DNA of 64,000 bases from the NCBI RefSeq assembly GCF_026339875.1, contig NZ_JAPEPZ010000001.1, positions 9,114,001 to 9,178,000 of the forward strand, read 5' to 3'. The DNA is from Streptomyces sp. NBC_01571. Lineage in GTDB: Bacteria > Actinomycetota > Actinomycetes > Streptomycetales > Streptomycetaceae. The translations under genes were made by a program, and so were the position numbers. Below the pieces are notes generated by a model, which had not been told where the DNA came from, did not search any database, and saw only the letters and a list, made by a program, of their open reading frames with translations. Positions 57,336-64,000 of the stretch are shown here, piece after piece; position 1 is the stretch's first letter, and every line of letters starts with the position of its first letter.

Positions 57336-57917
57336 ATGACCTTCGACCCCCTGGCGATCCTCACCGCCTTCGGGCTGATCTTCCTCGCGGAGCTCCCTGA
57401 CAAGACCATGTTCGCGTCACTGGCCATGGGTACCAGGATGCGGCCGCTGTACGTGTGGTTCGGCACCTCCACCGCCTTCATCGTGCACGTCGCCATCGCC
57501 GTCGGCGCCGGCAGTCTGCTCGGCATGCTTCCGGGCATGGCCGTCAAGCTCGTCTCCGCGGCGCTGTTCGCGTTCGGCGCCTTCGTCCTGCTGCGCGGGG
57601 GAGACGATGACGACGAGGACGGCACCGCGAAGACGGTGACCGGCTTCTGGCCCGTCTACACCACGGCCTTCATGGCCGTCTTCATCAGCGAATGGGGCGA
57701 CCTCACCCAGATCACCACGGCCAACCTGGCCGCCACCAACGGCTGGCTGCCCACCGCCATCGGCTCGGCCCTCGCCCTGATGTCGGTCTCCGCGCTCGCC
57801 CTGCTGGTGGGCCGTTTCATCGCCCAGCGCGTTCCCCTGAAGAACGTCCAGCGCATCGGCGCCCTGTGCATGGCCGGACTCGCCGTCTGGACCCTGGTCG
57901 AAGCCTTCACCGGCTGA
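57336..57917 (+). CDS. GDT1/TMEM165 (UPF0016) family manganese exporter
   Basis: A 193-residue membrane protein with about six helices. Two inverted units each carry the E-x-x-D motif: FLAELPDKTMF (~17-27) and FISEWGDLTQITT. Between them is an acidic loop (GGDDDDEDG) that could bind cations. Family members export Mn2+ (or Ca2+). The yybP-ykoY riboswitch 120 nt upstream supports Mn2+-induced expression. The ATG at 57336 is close to AAGGG; an earlier open frame exists but starts inside the riboswitch. Confidence 0.85.
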   Translation: MTFDPLAILTAFGLIFLAELPDKTMFASLAMGTRMRPLYVWFGTSTAFIVHVAIAVGAGSLLGMLPGMAVKLVSAALFAFGAFVLLRGGDDDDEDGTAKTVTGFWPVYTTAFMAVFISEWGDLTQITTANLAATNGWLPTAIGSALALMSVSALALLVGRFIAQRVPLKNVQRIGALCMAGLAVWTLVEAFTG

Positions 57918-58175
57918 GGCTCCCGCCCCGCCGGCGAGGCAACGGGACACCGGCCGAGGATCAGGCGGCCGGTTGTTCAGGACCGGTTGTCCAGGAGGGG
58001 GTGCTGCCGGGACCTCCGTGTCCGGGCGCACCCCCGCCGGAGTCGCCGCGGCAGACAGTCGACGAGGCCGTGGTCGCCGGCCGCGAGAAGACCTGACCTC
58101 GCGCGTTCCCGTCAGGCACAGGCATACTCGGGCCCTGCGGGCGCATCGGCGTCCGCTGGCAGCAGGAGGTGGGCG

Positions 58176-59183
58176 ATGGTGTCGTCGTCGGTGTCGGGGG
58201 AGCCCCGGAAAGTCACGATCCATGACGTCGCCCGGTCCGCCGGGGTGTCCCGGCAGACCGTGTCGAGGGCACTGAACGACAAGGACGAGATCGACGGCTC
58301 CACGAAACAGCGCGTCCTCGACGCCGCCCGCGCGCTCGGATACCGGCCGAGCCGGTTCGCCCGCGGTCTGGTCCGGCAGGACACCACCACCATCGGGCTG
58401 GTCATACCCGACCTGCTCAACCCCTTCTTCACGGAGGTCGCGGCGGCCGCGCTGGAGGCGGCCCGGGCGCGCGGCTGGCACGTGGTCGTGTACGACACGG
58501 CGGACAGGGCCGAAGAGGAACGCGGCACCCTCCAGGTGATCAGCTCGCAGGTGGACGCGGTCGTCGGATACTTCAGCTGCCCCGAGGACGAACTCCAGCT
58601 GTTCACCCGTGGCATGCCGGTGGTGCTCATCGGCCGTGAGCACCACACCGCGCGCTTCAGCTCGATCCGGATCGACGGCGAGGAGGGCGTCCACGCCGCG
58701 GTCGCGCACCTGGTCGCGGCCGGGCACACGCGGATCGGCATGCTCGACCACCACGGTCGCGTCGACCCCAGCCTCCGGCGCGATTGGTTCACGGCGGCCG
58801 CGGTGTCGCACGGCATCGACGCCGACGTGGTGGTCGGCGCCGACCAGTCGGCCGACGGCGGTGGAGCGGCGCTCAGGGCCCTGCTCTACGCCCATCCCGA
58901 CGTCACCGCGGTTTTCACCTTCAACGACATCATCGCGATCGGTGTCCTGCGCGAGGCGCGCCGGCTCGGCAGGAGCGTCCCGCAGGATCTGGCCGTGATC
59001 GGCTTCGACGGCCTGCAACTGGGCGCGCTCGTCGAGCCCCCGCTCGCCAGCGTCGCCCTGGACACGCGCAAGCTCGGCGCGCTCGCCATCGAGCAGGTCG
59101 CACGGCTGCTGACCGGGGCGAGCCCGCTCACCGACGACGACCTCGTGGTCCGCGCCGAGCTGCGGCTGGGCGGGTCCGCTTAA
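58176..59183 (+). CDS. LacI family repressor of the mannoside locus
   Basis: A 335-residue LacI protein. The DNA-binding helix-turn-helix is VTIHDVARSAGVSRQTVSRA with the hinge helix near LGYRPSRFARGL. The periplasmic-binding-like ligand domain begins TTIGLVIPDLLNPFFTEVA and ends LDTRKLGALAIEQVARLL. AGGAGG lies 6 bases before ATG 58176. A 42-bp nested palindrome between this gene and the ABC operon matches LacI-type operators, so it likely controls the binding protein, permeases and GH38 genes in response to a mannoside. Confidence 0.87.
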   Translation: MVSSSVSGEPRKVTIHDVARSAGVSRQTVSRALNDKDEIDGSTKQRVLDAARALGYRPSRFARGLVRQDTTTIGLVIPDLLNPFFTEVAAAALEAARARGWHVVVYDTADRAEEERGTLQVISSQVDAVVGYFSCPEDELQLFTRGMPVVLIGREHHTARFSSIRIDGEEGVHAAVAHLVAAGHTRIGMLDHHGRVDPSLRRDWFTAAAVSHGIDADVVVGADQSADGGGAALRALLYAHPDVTAVFTFNDIIAIGVLREARRLGRSVPQDLAVIGFDGLQLGALVEPPLASVALDTRKLGALAIEQVARLLTGASPLTDDDLVVRAELRLGGSA

Positions 59184-59213
59184 CCTGCCGGACTCGTGCG
59201 CGACTCGAAAGTC

Positions 59214-59243
59214 TTGACACTCGAACACGCCGGAGCGCAGACT
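59214..59243 (+). promoter_or_regulatory. Promoter for the mannoside ABC operon
   Basis: TTGACA (59214-59219), 18-bp spacer, CAGACT (59238-59243); transcription would start near 59250, just before the nested palindrome at 59264, in ideal position for a LacI roadblock. Confidence 0.5.
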
Positions 59244-59263
59244 TCCGAACACTTCACCACGTT

Positions 59264-59305
59264 CCCGTGAGCGCTCCCGTGAACGTTCACGGGAACGCTC
59301 ACGGG
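59264..59305. promoter_or_regulatory. 42-bp nested palindrome, LacI operator
   Basis: Inner perfect palindrome CCCGTGAACGTTCACGGG (59276-59293) is flanked by inverted CCCGTGAGCG (59264-59273) and CGCTCACGGG (59296-59305). The inner core is a classic LacI-type operator; the outer arms repeat the CCCGTGA half-site, so the region may bind two dimers or a tetramer. Confidence 0.75.
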
Positions 59306-59461
59306 GCGCGCTGGAAGGTTGCTGAGTTCCACCACGGCGCCCGGCGCTCGAGCCGACACCGTGATGTATGTCCCGCCCATTCCAACCAGAAGGCTTCACG
59401 CCTGAGGTGTCAACGTCGACCCGCCTAGCGCCGTCGCTAGTCGTTCTCTGGAACGGAAGAT

Positions 59462-60796
59462 ATGAGCAACACAGTCACGCGCATCCGCCTCGCCGTCGTC
59501 GCTGCGGCAGCCGGTGTCGCCGTACTCGCCGGGTGCTCGTCGCCCGCGCCGTCGAGTGATGCATCCGCGGCCTCCTGCGAGCCCGCGAAGGGCAAGGTCA
59601 CCCTCCAGTACTGGAACACCGTTCCGGGCATGGACAAGGTCGTCGCCCTCTGGAACAAGAAGAACCCGGACATCCAGGTTCAGATGAAGAACATCTCCAA
59701 CGACCAGTACGGCACCATCGGCAACGCCCTCAAGGCGGGCAAGGCGCCGGAGCTCGCCCAGGTCGGTTACGACGAACTCCCCTTCCTGCGCACCCAGAAC
59801 GCCTTCGTGGACGCCTCGGCCTGCTCGGCGGCCACCGCGGCCAAGTCGAAGTTCGTGCCCTGGACCTGGTCCCAGTCCAGCTTCGGCGGCACCGGCGTGT
59901 TCGCCTTCCCGCAGGACACCGGCCCGATGGCGCTCTACGTGCGCAGCGACATCTTCAAGCAGCACGGTCTGGCGATCCCCAAGACGTGGGACGAGTACGC
60001 GGCGGACGCGCAGAAGCTGCACAAGGCGGACTCCGGACTCAGCATCACCTTCTTCGATCCGAACAACGCCGAGGCGTTCAACGGACTGCTCTGGCAGAAC
60101 AACGCCGAGATGTACAAGTACTCCGGCGACAAGTGGCACGTCTCGGTCGCGTCCGACCAGAGCAAGCAGGTCGCCGACTACTGGCAGAAGCTGATCGACG
60201 CCAAGCTCGTGCGCACCGACCTCGCCCACGGCTCGACCCAGATGTACACCGCGTACCAGAAGAACCAGATCGCCAGCTACGTCGGTGCCGCCTGGGGCTA
60301 CAGCATGTTCCGCGACAACCTGCCCGACCAGGCCGGCAAGTGGTCCATCGTCCCGATGCCGACCTGGGGTTCGAGCGCCTCGTCCGGTGACTGGGGCGGT
60401 TCCACCGTCGCGTTCATGAAGGGCAACAAGCACCTGTACGAGTCGGTCAAGTTCAACTCCTGGCTGAACACCGACCCGGAGGCCCTCGCGCTGGAGAACA
60501 AGCTGGGCGGCCTCTACCCGGCGGCCACCGCCGGTTCGAAGCTTCCCGCCCTCTCGCAGGGCGTCCCGTACTACAACAACGAGAAGATCTTCGACGTCTT
60601 CGCCGACTCGTCCAAGAACATCGACACCGACTTCTCCTGGGGCCCCACCCAGAAGACGGTGAACCTGTCGCTTCAGGACGCGATGGCCAAGGCGACGGCG
60701 GGCAGCGGCACGCTCAGCGACGCGCTCTCGGCCGCGCAGGCGACCGCGCTGAAGTCGATGAAGGACCAGGCGATCCCGGCGACCGCGGGCAAGTGA
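59462..60796 (+). CDS. Sugar ABC transporter substrate-binding lipoprotein (mannoside type)
   Basis: A 444-residue family 1 solute-binding protein with a lipoprotein signal (lipobox VLAGC, Cys ~25). The motif KVTLQYWNTVPGMDKVVALW begins the mature fold, and aromatic-rich segments (FVPWTWSQSSFGG, YWQKLIDAKLVRTDL) likely line the sugar site. ATG 59462 has GGAAG upstream. It heads an operon with two permeases and a GH38 alpha-mannosidase, so the ligand is probably a mannose-containing oligosaccharide. No ATPase gene is linked. Confidence 0.88.
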   Translation: MSNTVTRIRLAVVAAAAGVAVLAGCSSPAPSSDASAASCEPAKGKVTLQYWNTVPGMDKVVALWNKKNPDIQVQMKNISNDQYGTIGNALKAGKAPELAQVGYDELPFLRTQNAFVDASACSAATAAKSKFVPWTWSQSSFGGTGVFAFPQDTGPMALYVRSDIFKQHGLAIPKTWDEYAADAQKLHKADSGLSITFFDPNNAEAFNGLLWQNNAEMYKYSGDKWHVSVASDQSKQVADYWQKLIDAKLVRTDLAHGSTQMYTAYQKNQIASYVGAAWGYSMFRDNLPDQAGKWSIVPMPTWGSSASSGDWGGSTVAFMKGNKHLYESVKFNSWLNTDPEALALENKLGGLYPAATAGSKLPALSQGVPYYNNEKIFDVFADSSKNIDTDFSWGPTQKTVNLSLQDAMAKATAGSGTLSDALSAAQATALKSMKDQAIPATAGK

Positions 60797-60803
60797 CCAG
60801 GGA

Positions 60804-61751
60804 ATGACTGACATCGCACCCCGCGCGACCCGCGTGGTGGCGTCTACGGGGGGCCGTCGCCGTCAGCGCGGCGGCGGCCCCCGGGCCCGCACCATCGCCG
60901 CGTTCCTGACCCCGTTCTTCCTCCCGTTCGTGCTCTTCTACCTGGTCCCCGTCGGCTACGCGGTCTGGCAGAGCTTCCTCGTCGTGCGCCGCACCGGCGG
61001 CCAGTACGGCACGTCGTACACCACCTTCGGCGGCTTCGAGCAGTACACGAAGGTGTTCCAGAACGACGAGTTCTGGTCCAGCATCGGACGCATCGGACTG
61101 TTCGGCGTCGTACAGGTGCCGGTCATGCTGTTCGTCGCGCTGATCATGGCGCTGCTGCTCGACACCCCGTTGCTGAAGCTCAAGTCGTTCTTCCGCATCA
61201 CGGCGTTCATGCCGTACGCCGTACCCGGTGTCATCGCCGCGATCATGTGGTCCTACCTGTACTCGCCGCAGATCAGCCCACTGGTCGACGGGCTGAAAAG
61301 CGTCGGGCTCCACCCCGACTTCCTCGGTCCGGGAGCCGTGCTGTGGTCGGCGGCGAACGTCTCCACCTGGCTCTGGACCGGCTACAACATGCTGATCATG
61401 TTCTCGGCACTGCAGTCGATCCCGCAGGAGCTCTACGAAGCCGCCAAGCTCGACGGCGCGAGCAACTGGACGATCGCCTGGCAGATCAAGGTCCCGATCA
61501 TCGCGCCGTCGATCATCCTCACCACGGTGTTCTCGATCATCGGCACCCTGCAGCTCTACGCCGAGCCGGCCGTCCTGCGGCAGATCTCCTCGAACATCTC
61601 CAGCACGTACACACCGAACATGCTCGCGTACGCGGTGGCCTCCGGAAACAACTACCAGCAGGCAGCAGCGATCTCCGTGGTCATCGCCGTCATCACCTTC
61701 GTCCTGAGCTTCGGTTTCATGCGACTGACCTCGAAGAAGGCCGGACTGTGA
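60804..61751 (+). CDS. Sugar ABC transporter permease (MalF-like, mannoside)
   Basis: A 315-residue permease of about six helices with EAA loop YEAAKLDGASNWTIAWQIKVP. A basic, Gly-rich N-terminus (RRQRGGGPRARTIAAF) precedes the first helix FLPFVLFYLVPVGYAV. It lies 7 bp after the binding protein stop and its stop overlaps the next start (GTGA), so the three genes are coupled. Confidence 0.88.
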   Translation: MTDIAPRATRVVASTGGRRRQRGGGPRARTIAAFLTPFFLPFVLFYLVPVGYAVWQSFLVVRRTGGQYGTSYTTFGGFEQYTKVFQNDEFWSSIGRIGLFGVVQVPVMLFVALIMALLLDTPLLKLKSFFRITAFMPYAVPGVIAAIMWSYLYSPQISPLVDGLKSVGLHPDFLGPGAVLWSAANVSTWLWTGYNMLIMFSALQSIPQELYEAAKLDGASNWTIAWQIKVPIIAPSIILTTVFSIIGTLQLYAEPAVLRQISSNISSTYTPNMLAYAVASGNNYQQAAAISVVIAVITFVLSFGFMRLTSKKAGL

Positions 61752-62605
61752 GCAACCCGAACACGATCCGCGAAAGCCGCGCCAGCCGCACCGCCGTCAT
61801 GGCGCTGATGTTCCTGCTGGCGATCTACTTCCTGCTGCCGGTCTACTTCCTGATCGTCGCCGCGACGAAGCCGCAGAGCGACCTCGCCTCCACCAACGGT
61901 CTGGCGTTCTCGCACTTCGACCTGTTCAGCAACCTGAGCACCCTGTTCAGCCGCAGCGACGGCATCTTCGTCAAGTGGGCCCTGAACAGCGTGATCTACG
62001 CGGTGCTGGGCGCCGCCGTCGGCACCCTGATCTCCGCGCTGTGCGGCTACGCGCTCGCCAAGTTCACCTTCCGGGGCCGCGAGTTCCTGTTCTCGGTCAT
62101 CCTCGGCGGCGTCCTCGTCCCCACCACCGCGCTCGCGCTCCCGCTCTTCCTGCTGTTCTCCGCGACCGGGATCGTCAACACCTACCTCGCGGTGTTCCTG
62201 CCCAGCATCGTCAGCCCGTTCGGCGTCTATCTCGCCCGCATCTTCGCCTCCGCCGCGGTCCCCGAGGAGATCCTCGAATCGGCTCGGCTGGACGGCGCCG
62301 GTGAGTTCCGCACCTTCTTCTCGGTGGCGATCAGGCTGATGGGGCCCTCCCTGGTGACCATCTTCCTGTTCCAGTTCGTCGCGATCTGGAACAACTTCTT
62401 CCTCCCGATGGTGATGCTGCAGAAGGAGTCCCTCTTCCCGATCACGCTCGGCCTCTTCGAGTGGAACGGTCAGACCGCCCGTGCCCCGCTCCTGCAGGAA
62501 TCCGTGATCACCGGCTCACTGGTCTCGATCGTGCCCGTGATCATCCTCTTCCTGCTCCTCCAGCGGTTCTGGCGCACCGGACTCGCCTCCGGTGCCCTCA
62601 AGTAA
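61748..62605 (+). CDS. Sugar ABC transporter permease (MalG-like, mannoside)
   Basis: A 285-residue permease with about six helices and EAA loop LESARLDGAGEFRTFFSVAIRLMG. GTG 61748 overlaps the previous stop. C-terminus FWRTGLASGALK is typical of MalG-type proteins. With the preceding permease it forms the channel of the mannoside importer; the GH38 gene begins 59 bp later. Confidence 0.88.
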   Translation: MSNPNTIRESRASRTAVMALMFLLAIYFLLPVYFLIVAATKPQSDLASTNGLAFSHFDLFSNLSTLFSRSDGIFVKWALNSVIYAVLGAAVGTLISALCGYALAKFTFRGREFLFSVILGGVLVPTTALALPLFLLFSATGIVNTYLAVFLPSIVSPFGVYLARIFASAAVPEEILESARLDGAGEFRTFFSVAIRLMGPSLVTIFLFQFVAIWNNFFLPMVMLQKESLFPITLGLFEWNGQTARAPLLQESVITGSLVSIVPVIILFLLLQRFWRTGLASGALK

Positions 62606-62664
62606 CCGCGCACCCCGTTCGCCTCCCCCCTCCGCGTCACCGCAAAGAGAAGGTCGCTCGCGCT

Positions 62665-64000
62665 ATGCAGAACTCCGCCGACTCTGCCGTTTTCGTGCCC
62701 CATTTCCACTGGGACCGGGAATGGTACGAGCCTTTCCAGGTGTTCCGGCACCGCCTCGTCACCGCTCTCGACACCGTGCTGGAGACAGCCGAGGCGAACC
62801 CGGACTTCCGGTTCACCGTCGACGGGCAGATGGCCGCGATCGAGGACTACCTGGAGATGCGCCCGGAGAACCGCGACCGTGTCGTGGCCCTGGTCGCCGG
62901 CGGCCGACTCGCCATCGGTCCCTGGCTCATCCTGCTCGACGAGTTCCTCTGCTCCGGCGAGACCATCGTGCGCAACCTGCAGATGGGCTGGGCGGCCGCG
63001 GCGGACCTCGGCGGCTCGATGCCCATCGGCTATCTGCCCGACATGTTCGGCCACGTCGCGCAGATGCCACAGATCCTGGCGCGCGCCGGGATCGAGCACG
63101 CGGCACTGTGGCGCGGTGTACCGGGCTCCGTCGACGGCCACGCCTTCCGCTGGCGCGCCCCCGACGGCTCCGAGGTGCGCACCGAGTTCCTCTTCGACGG
63201 CTACGACAACGGCCTCGACGTCCTGCTGGTGCCCGACCAGATCGGGCGCGCGCTAGGCGAGTACGCGGAGATGACGGCCGAGCGGTGGGGCGACGACCCG
63301 CTGCTCGCGATGGCCGGCACCGACCACAACGCGCCCGACCCTCAGCTCGCGACCTGGCTGCGGCGCGCGTCGAGCGAGGAGCGCGCCATCACCATCGCGA
63401 CCCTCGACGAGTACATCCGTGAGCACGTACGCGACGAGGTCACCGCCGTCGTCACCGGCGAGCTGCGCAGCCATGTGCGCGGCAACATCCTCCCGGGCGT
63501 GCTCTCCGTGCGCCTCGCGCTCAAGCAGCGGATGGCCGCCGCCGAGCGCACCGTCGACCACGCCGAGCGGATGAACGCCCTGTGGTCCGGCCGGGACGAC
63601 TCGCCCTTCCTCTCGCTCGCCTGGCACAAGATCATCGAGTCGTCCGCGCACGACTCGGTCGTCGGCTCCGGCACCGACGAGACCTCCGACCAGGTCGAGG
63701 CCCGTCTCGCCGAGGCCGCGCAGACCGCCCGTGCGGTCCGGGACGCCGCCGTCGCCGAGCCCGCCGCCCGGGTGCCGAGCGACGGTTACCTGGTCGCCAA
63801 CCCGTTGCCCTTCCCGCGTACGGCCCTGGCCGAGGTGGATGTCGTGGCCCCGCCCGAGGGAACCGTGCTCGTCGCGACCGCCGACGACGGCTCGGCCCAC
63901 CCCGTGCAGCTCGTCTCCCAGGCCCCGACCGTGCTCGCCGACGAGCGCATGGACGCCTCGCAGCTCGAACGCGTGCTGCGCCGCATCCACCGCCGCGAGC
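62665..64000 (+). CDS. GH38 alpha-mannosidase, 3' end beyond the window
   Basis: The first ~445 codons of a GH38 enzyme. FVPHFHWDREWYEPFQVFRH opens with the zinc-binding His-x-His and Asp, and YLPDMFGHVAQMPQIL carries the nucleophile Asp. LLVPDQIGRALG and AWHKIIESSAHDSVVGSGTD follow (His ligand and the C-terminal half). No signal peptide, so cytoplasmic. GAGAAGG lies 11 bases before ATG 62665. It would hydrolyse imported alpha-mannosides, such as N-glycan or yeast-mannan fragments. The end is off the right edge. Confidence 0.86.
   Translation, partial: MQNSADSAVFVPHFHWDREWYEPFQVFRHRLVTALDTVLETAEANPDFRFTVDGQMAAIEDYLEMRPENRDRVVALVAGGRLAIGPWLILLDEFLCSGETIVRNLQMGWAAAADLGGSMPIGYLPDMFGHVAQMPQILARAGIEHAALWRGVPGSVDGHAFRWRAPDGSEVRTEFLFDGYDNGLDVLLVPDQIGRALGEYAEMTAERWGDDPLLAMAGTDHNAPDPQLATWLRRASSEERAITIATLDEYIREHVRDEVTAVVTGELRSHVRGNILPGVLSVRLALKQRMAAAERTVDHAERMNALWSGRDDSPFLSLAWHKIIESSAHDSVVGSGTDETSDQVEARLAEAAQTARAVRDAAVAEPAARVPSDGYLVANPLPFPRTALAEVDVVAPPEGTVLVATADDGSAHPVQLVSQAPTVLADERMDASQLERVLRRIHRRE

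Overview
The window is very GC-rich, with strong G/C bias at third codon positions, AGGAG-type ribosome binding sites, frequent GTG starts, ATGA/GTGA start-stop overlaps and Tat-type secretion signals. Together with the gene content (HelR-type RNA polymerase helicase, SpoIIE/PP2C regulators, many one-component regulators, sugar ABC importers without their own ATPase) this points to a Streptomyces-like actinomycete chromosome, probably an accessory or arm region. No rRNA, tRNA, CRISPR array, intact insertion sequence or phage gene was seen.

Layout. 0-1 kb: the start of a secreted CBM3 plus GH16-like protein running off the left edge, divergent from a GntR/UTRA regulator (1.4-2.2 kb). 2.3-6.6 kb: an M19 dipeptidase-like gene and an amidohydrolase, divergent from an IclR regulator and an ornithine-cyclodeaminase-like gene, with a near-perfect palindrome between them. 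6.7-8.7 kb: TetR divergent from an MFS exporter. 9.2-10 kb: a secreted NPP1/NLP protein. 10.4-10.6 kb: a 40-residue zinc-ribbon protein. 10.7-14.3 kb: a small TetR regulon (TetR, lipocalin-like protein, isochorismatase-like hydrolase, aldehyde dehydrogenase) tied together by three copies of one operator. 14.9 and 21.4 kb: two paralogous secreted glycine-rich proteins, each with matching leader and terminator. Between them lie an MFS gene, a CGNR regulator, an alpha/beta hydrolase remnant and a helR-like gene with a rifamycin-associated-element-like motif upstream.

22-35 kb is a mosaic: a KefF-like oxidoreductase divergent from a GlxA-type regulator; a PAS-GAF-SpoIIE-HATPase protein with a degenerate phosphatase site; a GNAT acetyltransferase; a DUF3159-like protein divergent from a MarR-monooxygenase pair; a COG4705-like membrane protein; a methyltransferase divergent from a WrbA-like flavoprotein, with a second MarR gene nearby; and several gene remnants.

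35-53 kb is the main metabolic island. A large GH2 enzyme with discoidin modules is divergent from a run of GH27 alpha-galactosidase, sugar ABC importer (binding protein and two permeases), GH36 alpha-galactosidase, SDR, GntR/FCD regulator, D-galactonate dehydratase, epimerase-like protein, KDPGal aldolase, SMP-30 lactonase and PfkB kinase. These can be read as one route: alpha-galactosides are cut outside and inside the cell, galactose is oxidised to galactonolactone (SDR), opened (SMP-30), dehydrated (DgoD), phosphorylated (PfkB) and split to pyruvate and glyceraldehyde 3-phosphate (aldolase), the De Ley-Doudoroff pathway.

53-58 kb holds a PLP decarboxylase-like gene, an MFS transporter, a small conserved protein, and a GDT1/TMEM165-type manganese exporter behind a yybP-ykoY riboswitch. 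58-64 kb is a second sugar locus: a LacI regulator, a 42-bp nested palindrome, a sugar ABC importer and a GH38 alpha-mannosidase that runs off the right edge.
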